Below are positions 1 through 6,895 of a stretch of 9,300 nt of DNA, piece after piece. Position 1 is the stretch's first letter, and each line of letters opens with the position of its first letter. A program made the position numbers and the translations under genes. The notes beneath the pieces are model-generated. The model searched no databases and was not told where the DNA came from. It saw only the letters and a program-made list of their open reading frames with translations. Where the stretch lies: NCBI GenBank assembly GCA_020047875.1, contig JAIFNE010000209.1:1-9300 (forward strand). Reading direction: 5' to 3'. This stretch comes from Hydrogenophaga sp. (GTDB lineage Bacteria; Pseudomonadota; Gammaproteobacteria; Burkholderiales; Burkholderiaceae_C).

Positions 1-99
1 GCAGAAGGCCTGGAGTGGGAAGTGCCTTCGCCCGCACCGTTTCACACCTTCGAGACACCTCCCAAGCTGGACGTGACCGCGACCCGGGTGATTGGCTGA
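1..99 (+). CDS. ctaD: Cytochrome c oxidase subunit I, C-terminal end (partial)
   Basis: The reading frame open from base 1 encodes 32 residues (beginning AEGLEWEVPSPAPFHTFETP) and ends at TGA 97-99. The GLEWEVPSPAP..HTFE..P pattern is typical of the cytoplasmic C-terminal tail of bacterial aa3-type subunit I, the heme a/a3-CuB catalytic subunit. None of the metal ligands are in the window. Identity rests on this tail and on the following ctaG and ctaE genes, the usual order in Burkholderiales. The rest of the gene lies upstream of the window. Confidence 0.85.
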   Translation, partial: AEGLEWEVPSPAPFHTFETPPKLDVTATRVIG

Positions 100-115
100 G
101 CGCGCAAGACATTCC

Positions 116-229
116 ATGAAAACCGACAGTGACAAGAAAAACAATGTGCGGCTGGCGCTGATCCTGGCGTCGGTGGCTCTGGTGTTTTTGCTGGGGTTTG
201 TCGGCAAGATTGCGTTCTTCGGCGGTTGA
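116..229 (+). CDS. Cytochrome oxidase small assembly protein (37-aa membrane miniprotein)
   Basis: ATG 116 to TGA 227-229 encodes 37 residues: a charged N-terminus (MKTDSDKKNNVR) followed by one hydrophobic helix (about residues 12-35, LALILASVALVFLLGFVGKI) ending in FFGG. It starts 17 bases after the ctaD stop and ends 35 bases before the preferred ctaG start. Tiny single-helix proteins at exactly this place between ctaD and ctaG are commonly annotated as cytochrome oxidase small assembly proteins in Burkholderiales; the function is inferred from position. The Shine-Dalgarno signal is weak, so translation may be coupled to ctaD. The positive cluster before the helix suggests an N-in orientation. 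Confidence 0.7.
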   Translation: MKTDSDKKNNVRLALILASVALVFLLGFVGKIAFFGG

Positions 230-263
230 AACCACAACCGACATCACAGAGCAAGTGCGAGCC

Positions 264-890
264 ATGGGCCTTAAACACGAAAACTTCAAGATGGTGGGCA
301 AGCTGGGCGTGATCGCGCTCGGTATGTTCGCCTTCGGTTACGCGCTGGTACCGATTTATCGGGCCATTTGCGAGGTGACCGGTATCAACATCCTCGCGCT
401 GTCCGAGCGCGAGGTGCCTGGTCTCAAGCCCAAGTCGCCGGCCAACTCGCAGGTGGACAAGTCGCGCACCATCACCGTCGAGTTCGACGTGAACGTGCGC
501 GGTCCCTGGCACTTCAAACCCGAGGTTCGCTCCTTGCAGGTGCATCCGGGCGAACTGACCACAGTTCTGTACGAATTCCAGAACATCCAGAACCGCACCA
601 TGGCCGCGCAGGCGATCCCCAGCTACGCGCCCAAGCAGGCCATGGCGCACTTCAACAAACTCGAGTGCTTTTGCTTCACGCAGTACACATTGACACCGGG
701 TGAAAAGAAGGAGTGGCCGGTGGCGTTTGTGATCGACCCCAAGTTGCCCAAAGACGTGACCACCATCACGCTCTCGTACACCTTCTTTGAAGTGGGGGGC
801 AAGGTGCCCGCCGCGCCGCAAGACGTGGCGCAGGTGCCTGCCGCCTTCCCGGTGCGGTTGCCTGCCGTTGCTACGGCGGGCGCGGTGTGA
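264..890 (+). CDS. ctaG: Cytochrome c oxidase assembly protein CtaG/Cox11 (CuB chaperone)
   Basis: Encodes 208 residues from ATG 264. The protein delivers copper to the CuB site of subunit I. An N-terminal membrane anchor (about residues 10-30, ending GYALVPIYRAICEVTGIN) is followed by a periplasmic immunoglobulin-like copper domain with the copper-binding CFCF motif at residues 135-138 (KLECFCFTQYTL). Length fits the Cox11 family. The frame stays open back to TTG 198 and GTG 255, but those starts would overlap the upstream miniprotein (TTG) or add residues outside the family's usual start; ATG 264 puts the anchor at the usual distance from the N-terminus. No start has a strong Shine-Dalgarno signal, so the exact start is uncertain. 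The tail after residue 180 is alanine- and valine-rich. The stop overlaps the next gene's GTG. Confidence 0.93.
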   Translation: MGLKHENFKMVGKLGVIALGMFAFGYALVPIYRAICEVTGINILALSEREVPGLKPKSPANSQVDKSRTITVEFDVNVRGPWHFKPEVRSLQVHPGELTTVLYEFQNIQNRTMAAQAIPSYAPKQAMAHFNKLECFCFTQYTLTPGEKKEWPVAFVIDPKLPKDVTTITLSYTFFEVGGKVPAAPQDVAQVPAAFPVRLPAVATAGAV

Positions 891-1096
891 GCGAAGTGCC
901 TCTTCACCAGCGCCCCGGAAACCTTGTGGGAACCGTGAAAGCGGTGTTGTGGGGTTTCTTGGGCGTTCGCCGCAATGCCGACTATCAAAAAGACATTGCC
1001 AGCCTCAACCCCGTCCACATTATTGGCGTGGGCATTGTGATGGCCTTGTTGTTTGTGCTTGGGTTGATTGCCTTGGTGCACTGGATCGTTCCCTGA
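887..1096 (+). CDS. DUF2970 single-pass membrane protein
   Basis: Encodes 69 residues from GTG 887, which overlaps the ctaG stop in a GTGA arrangement, indicating translational coupling. The N-terminal half is soluble and carries VGTVKAVLWGFLGVRRNADYQKD, here split as the GFLGVRR and DYQKD elements; the C-terminal half (about residues 43-66) is one hydrophobic helix. This is the pattern of DUF2970 proteins, regularly found between ctaG and ctaE in Burkholderiales. Molecular function is unknown; the location suggests a role in oxidase assembly or stability. Confidence 0.8.
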   Translation: MSEVPLHQRPGNLVGTVKAVLWGFLGVRRNADYQKDIASLNPVHIIGVGIVMALLFVLGLIALVHWIVP

Positions 1097-1150
1097 TCGA
1101 GTACACATCGGAAGTTTTGGTTTTTCTTATTCATACAAGCGATAAAGGTT

Positions 1151-1155
1151 AGGAG
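1151..1155 (+). promoter_or_regulatory. Ribosome binding site of ctaE
   Basis: AGGAG lies 5 bases before ATG 1161. It decides the start: the in-frame GTG at 1155 would overlap this site, so ATG 1161 is preferred. Confidence 0.8.
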
Positions 1156-1160
1156 TGAGC

Positions 1161-2042
1161 ATGTCATCCACCACCTCGGGCACCACGCCGTACTACTTTG
1201 TTCCAGGTCCCTCCCGCCATCCGGTGTTGGCGGCTGCGGGCATGTTTTTTGTCCTCCTGGGTTCCGTGCAGTGGATCAACGGCGCTGCTTGGGGCGCTTA
1301 CTCACTGGCCTTTGGTTTGGCGTTCTGGGCTATCGTGACCTTCCAGTGGTTCCGTGATGCGGTCAGCGAGAGCGAAGGGGGTCTGTATGGTCGAAAAATC
1401 GACCTCTCCTACCGCTGGAGCATGAGTTGGTTCATCTTCTCAGAGGTGATGTTCTTCGGCGCATTCTTCACCGCGCTGTGGTGGGCCCGCACCCATTCGG
1501 TGCCGGCCCTGGGCAATATTGAAAACGCGTTGCTGTGGCCCGACTTCAGCGCAGCTTGGCCAAGCAGCGTTGCTGGCGCGACCGGCTCGCCAGCCAACAT
1601 GGTCGAGCCGTTCCAGACCATGGGCCCGTTCTGGCTGCCCACCATCAACACCGCGCTGCTGCTGACCTCCGGCGTGACGCTCACGATCGCCCACCACGCT
1701 CTTCAGGCGGGGCAGCGCGCCAAAACCATTGCCTTCATGTGGATGACGGTGTTGTTGGGTATCGTGTTCCTGGGGGTTCAGGGCTACGAGTACTACCATG
1801 CCTACACAGACCTCAACCTCAAGCTCACCTCAGGCATTTTCGGCTCTACCTTCTTCATGCTGACCGGTTTCCACGGCTTCCACGTTTTCGTTGGCATGTT
1901 GATGCTGCTTTTCATCACGCTGCGATTGCAAAAAGGCCATTTCACAGCGAAAAGCCATTTCGGCTTTGAGGGTGCCGCTTGGTACTGGCATTTCGTCGAC
2001 GTTGTGTGGCTTGGCCTCTACATCCTGATTTACTGGATGTGA
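1161..2042 (+). CDS. ctaE: Cytochrome c oxidase subunit III
   Basis: Encodes 293 residues, the seven-helix core subunit III of the aa3-type oxidase, which binds lipid and supports proton uptake and enzyme stability. Visible family signatures are SEVMFFGAFF with the conserved Glu at residue 95, FWLPTINTALLLTSG at 157-171, the AHHAL motif near 177, GFHGFHVFVG at 236-245, and the C-terminal EGAAWYWHFVDVVWLGLY beginning at 270. Length is typical for bacterial subunit III. The start is set by AGGAG five bases upstream. It follows DUF2970 by 64 bases and is closed by a strong terminator at 2081-2116, so it is the last gene of the first oxidase transcription unit. Confidence 0.97.
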   Translation: MSSTTSGTTPYYFVPGPSRHPVLAAAGMFFVLLGSVQWINGAAWGAYSLAFGLAFWAIVTFQWFRDAVSESEGGLYGRKIDLSYRWSMSWFIFSEVMFFGAFFTALWWARTHSVPALGNIENALLWPDFSAAWPSSVAGATGSPANMVEPFQTMGPFWLPTINTALLLTSGVTLTIAHHALQAGQRAKTIAFMWMTVLLGIVFLGVQGYEYYHAYTDLNLKLTSGIFGSTFFMLTGFHGFHVFVGMLMLLFITLRLQKGHFTAKSHFGFEGAAWYWHFVDVVWLGLYILIYWM

Positions 2043-2080
2043 TGTGGCTGTTAACAGGATTCCTGCGCCCAGCGGGAGAG

Positions 2081-2116
2081 CCAACAAAAAAGCGCCACAT
2101 GGCGCTTTTTTGTTGG
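2081..2116. terminator. Bidirectional intrinsic terminator between convergent genes
   Basis: A perfect inverted repeat: CCAACAAAAAAGCGCC (2081-2096), loop ACAT, then GGCGCTTTTTTGTTGG (2101-2116). In either direction the transcript forms a GC-rich stem (GCGCC/GGCGC) next to a run of six U. It lies between the ctaE stop (+) and the end of the DUF2909 gene (-), where a terminator working both ways is expected. Confidence 0.93.
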
Positions 2117-2138
2117 AACCTTGGCAATCGCAGCCCAG

Positions 2139-2384
2139 TCAAGGATTTGCAGGAAGTCCGGTGGGCTGAATCCAGCCCATCCAGTAACTGATGAGAACCA
2201 CCACGAACAGCAGCACCGAGAAGCCCACCCGGAAGGCAAGCGCGCGTGCCATGCGCTTGCTCGCTGCGGAGCTGGTTTGCTCGCTGGCCTCAGCCGCCGA
2301 CTTCCCCGCTCGCATCATGAACACCAGCGCAGTGCCCAGACTACCGATGATGGCAACGAATGCCGCAATGACCAGATATTTCAT
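2139..2384 (-). CDS. Twin transmembrane protein (DUF2909)
   Basis: Reads from ATG at 2384 down to TGA at 2141-2139, 81 residues. Two hydrophobic helices (about residues 3-23, MKYLVIAAFVAIIGSLGTAL, and 52-72, FSVLLFVVVLISYWMGW) are joined by a polar linker rich in Ala, Ser and Lys (AGKSAAEASEQTSS). The start and the end (SYWMGWIQPTG) match the DUF2909 family, often annotated as twin transmembrane protein and found between coxIII and SURF1 in Burkholderiales. The linker looks longer than I recall for the family. Function unknown. It is the only oxidase-cluster gene on the reverse strand, convergent with ctaE and divergent from SURF1 with only 45 bases between the starts. The upstream Shine-Dalgarno signal is weak. 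Confidence 0.85.
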   Translation of the reverse strand: MKYLVIAAFVAIIGSLGTALVFMMRAGKSAAEASEQTSSAASKRMARALAFRVGFSVLLFVVVLISYWMGWIQPTGLPANP

Positions 2385-2414
2385 GGGCTCGATTATCTCG
2401 CGCTGCGGATTTGC

Positions 2415-2422
2415 AGGAAGGG
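2415..2422 (+). promoter_or_regulatory. Ribosome binding site of SURF1 gene
   Basis: AGGAAGGG ends 7 bases before GTG 2430 and selects that codon as the start, although the frame is open much further upstream (across the opposite-strand DUF2909 gene). Confidence 0.7.
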
Positions 2423-2429
2423 CAGGCGT

Positions 2430-3170
2430 GTGAGTCGCCCCGTCTGGCGTTTCTGGGTCGTGACGCTGGCTGCGGTGATCACCGTGGCGATCACCGCTTC
2501 GCTTGGGCGCTGGCAGCTCCAGCGAGCAGATCAGAAGCACGCCCTGCAGACCGAAATGGATGTGCGTGCGGCCCTGCCGGTCTGGACCGAGCGGGACTTG
2601 CTGCAAGCCCAGGATCTGCAGTCTGCCTGGTTTCGACCCGTGGTTTTGCGGGGGCACTGGGTTCCAGAGGCCAGTGTGTTTCTTGACAACCGCCAGATGG
2701 CGGGCCGACCGGGGTTTTTCCTGGTGACGCCCCTGCGCCTGGCGGGCAGCGAGCGAACCGTGCTGGTCCAGCGCGGCTGGACGCCACGCGATTTCGTTGA
2801 CCGCAGCCGCGTGCCCGAGGTGCCAACGCTCAGCGATGAGGTGACGCTGACCGGTCACTTGGCCCCGCCACCCGCCAAGCTTTACGAACTGGGTCCATCG
2901 GCGCCGGGTCCGATCCGGCAGAATATCGAGTTGGCTGCGTTTGCTTCTGAGTTCCGGCTGCCGTTGCTCGAAGCGTCGGTGCTGCAGTCCGGTGATGCCA
3001 GCGACGGTCTGGTACGCCAGTGGCCCCGAATCGACACGGGGGTTGCCAAGCACCACGGGTATGCCTTCCAGTGGTTTGGGCTTTGCGCCCTCACGGTCGT
3101 GCTCTATTTCTGGTTCCAACTGATCTCCCCCCGCCGAAAGCGCAACGTCCATGGCCCCGAAACCCGATGA
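2430..3170 (+). CDS. SURF1 family cytochrome oxidase assembly protein
   Basis: Encodes 246 residues from GTG 2430. SURF1 proteins help insert heme a into subunit I. Topology fits: an N-terminal helix (about residues 8-25) followed by GRWQLQRADQK (26-36), a periplasmic domain with VVLRGHW (71-77), FLDNRQMAGRPGFF (84-97), VLVQRGW (111-117) and TGHLAPPP (141-148), and a C-terminal helix starting at GYAFQWFGLCAL (210-221). These are recognised SURF1 landmarks, and the length is normal. The start is chosen from the AGGAAGGG site and the position of the first helix. It probably begins the second oxidase unit, with its promoter in the 45-base gap or inside the opposite-strand gene. It overlaps the next gene by 20 bases. 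Confidence 0.93.
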   Translation: MSRPVWRFWVVTLAAVITVAITASLGRWQLQRADQKHALQTEMDVRAALPVWTERDLLQAQDLQSAWFRPVVLRGHWVPEASVFLDNRQMAGRPGFFLVTPLRLAGSERTVLVQRGWTPRDFVDRSRVPEVPTLSDEVTLTGHLAPPPAKLYELGPSAPGPIRQNIELAAFASEFRLPLLEASVLQSGDASDGLVRQWPRIDTGVAKHHGYAFQWFGLCALTVVLYFWFQLISPRRKRNVHGPETR

Positions 3171-3831
3171 ACCCCTGACCATGACGGTGCACAGCCTGCC
3201 CCAGTTCGACCACAACAGCGCCAGTTCGGCCGCGACCACGCGAGCGGGCCGCTGGAAAATGCTGCTGTTGCTGCTGGTGTGCGCGTCTCCGGTGATTGCC
3301 TCCTACTTCACCTATTACGTGGTCCGACCTCAGGGCAGGACCAACTACGGTGACCTGATCCAGCCGCAGCGACCCATTCCAGCGATCTCCGGTGTGAATG
3401 CCCAGGGTCAGACCGTGCCACTGGCCAGTCTGAAGGACCAGTGGCTGCTCATCAGCGTGGCCGATAGCGGCTGCAACGAGCGCTGCCAGCAGCACCTGTA
3501 CCTGCAGCACCAACTGCGCGAGACGCTGGGGCGAGAAAAGGACCGGCTTGACTGGGTTTGGCTGCGTACCGGTTCGGTCGATCTGAGTCCGGCGCTGCGC
3601 GATGCGACCCAGAACGCGGCCGTACTCCGCATGGATCGCGTTGAGCTCACCCGCTGGCTGGAGCCGGCGGCAGGCACGGCGCTTGAGGATCACCTGTATG
3701 TGGTCGACCCGCTGGGGAACTGGATGATGCGATTCCCAGCCGATTTTGACCCCAAGCAGGTCCAGCGCGATCTCAACCGCCTGTTGCGTGCATCGGCATT
3801 CTGGGATACGGCGGGCCGCCCGTCCAACTGA
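3151..3831 (+). CDS. Membrane-anchored SCO-like thioredoxin-fold protein
   Basis: Encodes 226 residues. A polar N-terminus precedes one membrane helix (about residues 36-57, KMLLLLLVCASPVIASYFTYYVV) and a periplasmic domain. That domain shows a thioredoxin/SCO-like layout: VPLASLKDQWLLISVADSGCNERCQQ with a CxxxC pair (C108, C112), then DHLYVVDPLGNWMMRF with a D-H pair (H181) where SCO proteins have their copper-ligand histidine. Overall similarity to SCO is low, so copper or thiol chemistry is an inference. Proteins of this type often lie between SURF1 and COX15 in Burkholderiales and are usually annotated as hypothetical. ATG 3151 overlaps the SURF1 stop by 20 bases; ATG 3181 (residue 11) is an alternative, and neither has a clear Shine-Dalgarno site. 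Confidence 0.75.
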   Translation: MAPKPDEPLTMTVHSLPQFDHNSASSAATTRAGRWKMLLLLLVCASPVIASYFTYYVVRPQGRTNYGDLIQPQRPIPAISGVNAQGQTVPLASLKDQWLLISVADSGCNERCQQHLYLQHQLRETLGREKDRLDWVWLRTGSVDLSPALRDATQNAAVLRMDRVELTRWLEPAAGTALEDHLYVVDPLGNWMMRFPADFDPKQVQRDLNRLLRASAFWDTAGRPSN

Positions 3832-3993
3832 GACAAGACAACGCTGCGCGCCTCCCCTGTCGCGATCCCCTGTGGGTCGTGGCAGCAGACCGAGGCGTTC
3901 AAGCATCACCCAACATGAACCTCCCCCGTTCCATCACGCTCGCTATCCCGCAAGGGCGCAGCCCGAGGCCTTTGATGGCCGCGCGCCACTGAC

Positions 3994-5148
3994 ATGGACA
4001 CCCAGCCGCTTTACGACCTCGCTCCCATCGCCCGGCTGATGCTGCTTGGCGTTTTGATTGCGCTCGGACCTCTTGCCTGGGTATGGCTGCGCAACCGGCA
4101 CGCGCCGCCCGCGCAGCGCCTGCGCGTGTTGACCCTGGTGACGCTGTTTCTCACCTTCGATCTTGTGCTGTTTGGCGCCTTCACCCGGCTTACCGATTCC
4201 GGGCTCGGCTGTCCTGATTGGCCGGGTTGCTATGGCAGCGTCAGCCCGGTGGGCGCCAAGGCATCGATTGCCGCGGCGCAGGAAGCCATGCCCACCGGCC
4301 CGGTGACCTTCTCCAAGGCCTGGATCGAGATGGTGCACCGCTACCTCGCCACCGGCGTGGGGGTGTTGATTCTGGTGCTGGCGGCGGTCAGTTTTGTTGA
4401 GCGGCGTCGGCTCAGCGTGTCTTACTGGTGGCCCGCGCTGACGCTGGTCTGGGTCTGTCTGCAGGGCGCCTTTGGTGCACTGACCGTCACCATGAAGCTG
4501 TTTCCCGCCATCGTCACCCTGCACCTGCTTGGTGGCATGGCCTTGTTGGCGCTGCTGCGCGGGCAATCGGTTGCCTACGAACTGTCTGAGCCCGGCAGCC
4601 CCGGCCCGATCGGTCTCGCAGCGGGAACGCGCCGGTTGCTGATCGCCGTGTTCGGACTGGTCTGGGTGCAAATCGCGCTCGGCGGCTGGGTCAGCACCAA
4701 CTACGCGGTGCTCGCGTGCAGCGATTTCCCCACCTGCCAGGGCAGCTGGTGGCCGGCGATGGACTTCCGCCATGGCTTCGCCCTCTGGCGGGAGCTGGGC
4801 ATGGCCCACACCGGCGATGCGCTTCCCTTCCAGGCCCTGACCGCCATTCACTATGTCCACCGGCTGTCGGCGGTGGTGGTGTTTGCTGGCATGGCCTGGC
4901 TGGCCTGGGCGTTGTGGCAGGTACCGGCGATGCGACGCAGCGCCTGCTGGCTGGTTGGTCTGGCGCTGTGGCAGTTCTTTACTGGCCTGACCAATGTGGT
5001 GCTGGACTGGCCGCTGCTGGCCGCGGTATCCCATACGGGCGGTGCGGCCGCGCTGGTGATTGTGATGACGGGCGCCCTGATCGGTAGCCGCAGCCTGGCG
5101 CGGGCAAGCCTGCCCGCTTCCCTCAGCCTTTCGCGTTCCAACCGATGA
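3994..5148 (+). CDS. ctaA: Heme A synthase (COX15/CtaA)
   Basis: Encodes 384 residues. This inner-membrane enzyme oxidises the C8 methyl of heme O to give heme A. Predicted eight helices in two related halves. Visible signatures: FGAFTRLTDSGLGCPDWPGC with Cys73 and Cys79, EMVHR with Glu112 and His115, the second first-half histidine H177 (IVTLHLLGG), a second Cys pair C242/C248 (ACSDFPTC), VHR with H289, and H347 (AVSHTGGAA). These are the expected heme ligands and catalytic Glu. An in-frame stop 21 bases upstream rules out a longer protein; ATG 3994 has no clear Shine-Dalgarno site but MDTQ..YDLAP..RLMLLGVL matches the usual start. The 162 bases before it hold no gene I can support. Its stop overlaps the ctaB start (ATGA). 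Confidence 0.96.
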   Translation: MDTQPLYDLAPIARLMLLGVLIALGPLAWVWLRNRHAPPAQRLRVLTLVTLFLTFDLVLFGAFTRLTDSGLGCPDWPGCYGSVSPVGAKASIAAAQEAMPTGPVTFSKAWIEMVHRYLATGVGVLILVLAAVSFVERRRLSVSYWWPALTLVWVCLQGAFGALTVTMKLFPAIVTLHLLGGMALLALLRGQSVAYELSEPGSPGPIGLAAGTRRLLIAVFGLVWVQIALGGWVSTNYAVLACSDFPTCQGSWWPAMDFRHGFALWRELGMAHTGDALPFQALTAIHYVHRLSAVVVFAGMAWLAWALWQVPAMRRSACWLVGLALWQFFTGLTNVVLDWPLLAAVSHTGGAAALVIVMTGALIGSRSLARASLPASLSLSRSNR

Positions 5149-6050
5149 GTTCTGCCTCCAGCCCTGCCGCCCCATCCGCCTTGCCGTCGGTCTGGCGCCA
5201 GTACCACGCGCTCACCAAACCCAGGGTGATCCAACTGATCGTGTTCTGCGCGCTGATTGGCATGGTGCTCGCGGTTCCCGGGCTGCCCAGCTGGGCCGAG
5301 GTGCAGCGCGCGGCCATTGCGTGTTTTGGTATCTGGCTGGTGGCTGGCGCCGCGGCCGCGTTCAACTGCGTGGTCGAGCAGCGCATCGACGCCAAGATGA
5401 AGCGCACCGCCTGGCGCCCGACGGCCAAGGGCGAGTTGACCAATGCGCGCACGCTCAGCTTTTCTGCGGTGCTGTGCGCGCTGGGCTCGGTGGTTTTGTA
5501 TGTGTGGGTCAATCCACTGACGATGTGGCTCACGTTTGCCACCTTCGTCGGCTATGCGGTTATCTACACCGTGATCCTCAAGCCGCTGACGCCGCAGAAC
5601 ATCGTGATCGGCGGCGCGTCGGGTGCCATGCCACCGGTGCTGGGCTGGGCCGCCATGACCGGCGTGGTCGCACCCGAAGCACTCATCCTGTTTCTCATTA
5701 TTTTTCTCTGGACCCCGCCGCATTTCTGGGCCCTGGCGTTGTATCGGGTAGAGGATTACCGCAAGTCGGGCCTGCCCATGCTGCCAGTGACCCACGGCTC
5801 CGAGTTCACCCGCTTGCAGATCCTGCTCTACACCTTTGTTCTGTTTGCCGCCTGCCTGATGCCGTTTGTGATGCGCATGAGTGGCTGGTTTTATCTGGCG
5901 GCGGCGGTGCTCCTGAGCATCGGCTTCTGTACCTATGCCTTCGTCTTGTGGCGCGATTATTCCGACACGCTGGCACGCAAAACGTTTCGCTTTTCGCTTT
6001 GGCACCTGTCGTTGCTGTTTGCGGCGCTGCTGATCGATCACTACCTGTGA
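5145..6050 (+). CDS. ctaB: Protoheme IX farnesyltransferase (heme O synthase)
   Basis: Encodes 301 residues, a UbiA-family polytopic membrane prenyltransferase that adds farnesyl diphosphate to heme B to make heme O, the substrate of the preceding gene's enzyme. Signatures: LTKPRVI near 23-29, the first metal-diphosphate motif with N74, E78 and D82 (NCVVEQRIDAKMKRT), YTVILKPLTPQNIVIGG (141-157), and the second loop FLWTPPHFWALALYRVEDY with D204, then GLPMLPVTHG. Length and about nine hydrophobic segments fit COX10/CtaB. The ATG overlaps the ctaA stop by four bases, so translation is probably coupled and the two heme enzymes are made together. No separate Shine-Dalgarno site is evident. Confidence 0.97.
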   Translation: MSSASSPAAPSALPSVWRQYHALTKPRVIQLIVFCALIGMVLAVPGLPSWAEVQRAAIACFGIWLVAGAAAAFNCVVEQRIDAKMKRTAWRPTAKGELTNARTLSFSAVLCALGSVVLYVWVNPLTMWLTFATFVGYAVIYTVILKPLTPQNIVIGGASGAMPPVLGWAAMTGVVAPEALILFLIIFLWTPPHFWALALYRVEDYRKSGLPMLPVTHGSEFTRLQILLYTFVLFAACLMPFVMRMSGWFYLAAAVLLSIGFCTYAFVLWRDYSDTLARKTFRFSLWHLSLLFAALLIDHYL

Positions 6051-6122
6051 ACCACGCCCTCGCGGAGTCGGTGTACCGTGTGCAGCCAGCGCGCCCAACT
6101 CCGCTTTCTGAAATCCTCAGCT

Positions 6123-6126
6123 GAGG
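6123..6126 (+). promoter_or_regulatory. Ribosome binding site of sco gene
   Basis: GAGG lies 7 bases before ATG 6134 but only one base before the in-frame ATG 6128, so the second ATG is the better start. Confidence 0.55.
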
Positions 6127-6133
6127 CATGCCC

Positions 6134-6730
6134 ATGGCACTTGACATTCCACGTCGCTCCTTTTTGATCTCGGCCTCTGCACTGGTTCTGACCGCCTGCA
6201 GCGAAAGCAAGCCACCGTTCACTGGCATCGACATCACTGGCGCCGACTACGCCACCGGATTTGCCCTCACCGACCACAACGGCCAGGCCCGGACTTTGGC
6301 CGACTTCAAAGGCAAGGTGGTGGTTGTCTTCTTCGGGTTCACGCAGTGCCCGGACGTGTGCCCCACCTCGCTCGCCGAGATGGCGCAGGCCAAACAGCTG
6401 CTCGGTGCCGATGGTGAACGCATGCAGGGCTTGTTTGTCAGCATCGACCCGGAGCGCGACACGCCCGAGATCATGAAGGCCTACATGGCGGCCTTCGACC
6501 CCAGTTTTCTGGCGCTCTACGCCAAGCTCGACGATCTGCCCGCGCTGGCCCGAAGCTTCAAGATTTACTACAAGAAAGTGCCTGGCAGCACGCCTGAGAA
6601 CTACACCATGGACCACTCGGCTGGTAGCTACGTATATGACCCGCAAGGGCGGATACGCCTCTACAACCGCTACGGCACCGGCGCTCAAGCACTGGCCGAA
6701 GACCTGAAGAAGCTGCTGGCTGGCGCCTGA
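6134..6730 (+). CDS. SCO family copper chaperone lipoprotein
   Basis: Encodes 198 residues from ATG 6134 (200 from ATG 6128). SCO1/SenC proteins deliver copper to, or reduce, the CuA site of oxidase subunit II. The thioredoxin-like fold carries CPDVC (C72, C76) in FFGFTQCPDVCPTSL and the ligand H161 in MDHSAGSYVYDP, the full copper-binding set. The N-terminus has RRSFLISASALVLTAC, a lipobox with Cys22 as the lipidated residue, preceded by an Arg-Arg pair resembling a Tat signal. It ends the oxidase cluster, 83 bases after ctaB. No strong terminator follows; a weak GAGCAG-TTGG-CTGCTC hairpin lies at 6768-6783. Confidence 0.95.
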   Translation: MALDIPRRSFLISASALVLTACSESKPPFTGIDITGADYATGFALTDHNGQARTLADFKGKVVVVFFGFTQCPDVCPTSLAEMAQAKQLLGADGERMQGLFVSIDPERDTPEIMKAYMAAFDPSFLALYAKLDDLPALARSFKIYYKKVPGSTPENYTMDHSAGSYVYDPQGRIRLYNRYGTGAQALAEDLKKLLAGA

Positions 6731-6895
6731 AGACGCTGCCCCAAGTCCGCGCGGTTGCGATGCGGAAGAGCAGTTGGCTGCTCGACGGTTTCTTAACGCT
6801 GCGTCATCCGTGGAGGGTGCTCAGCCTGATTTCGGTCGCTTGCTCAGTTGGTGTACCACGTTGGCGCTGTGTGTTTCAGCCGGCGTGAAGCCCGG

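Noticed and set aside
1117..1146. TTGGTT, 18 bases, GATAAA upstream of ctaE as a promoter.
   Set aside because: Transcription would begin at about 1153, on the ribosome binding site AGGAG (1151-1155), leaving no usable leader; ctaE is more simply co-transcribed from upstream.
2139..3239. Long reverse-strand open frame of 366 residues opposite SURF1.
   Set aside because: The part opposite SURF1 is an antisense shadow in GC-rich DNA; only the last 81 residues (from ATG 2384) match a known family.
3832..3993. A possible small gene or promoter between the SCO-like gene and ctaA.
   Set aside because: No open frame with plausible composition, no Shine-Dalgarno site, no convincing -35/-10 pair or terminator; treated as plain intergenic DNA.
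3943..6098. Two long reverse-strand open frames opposite ctaA and ctaB (410 and 415 residues).
   Set aside because: Both are low-complexity, rich in Arg, Gln, His and Gly, and lie opposite genes with unmistakable membrane-protein signatures; shadows of codon bias.
6768..6783. GAGCAG-TTGG-CTGCTC hairpin after the sco gene as a terminator.
   Set aside because: The stem has six pairs and the following bases (GACGGTTTCTT) lack a continuous U run; too weak to call.
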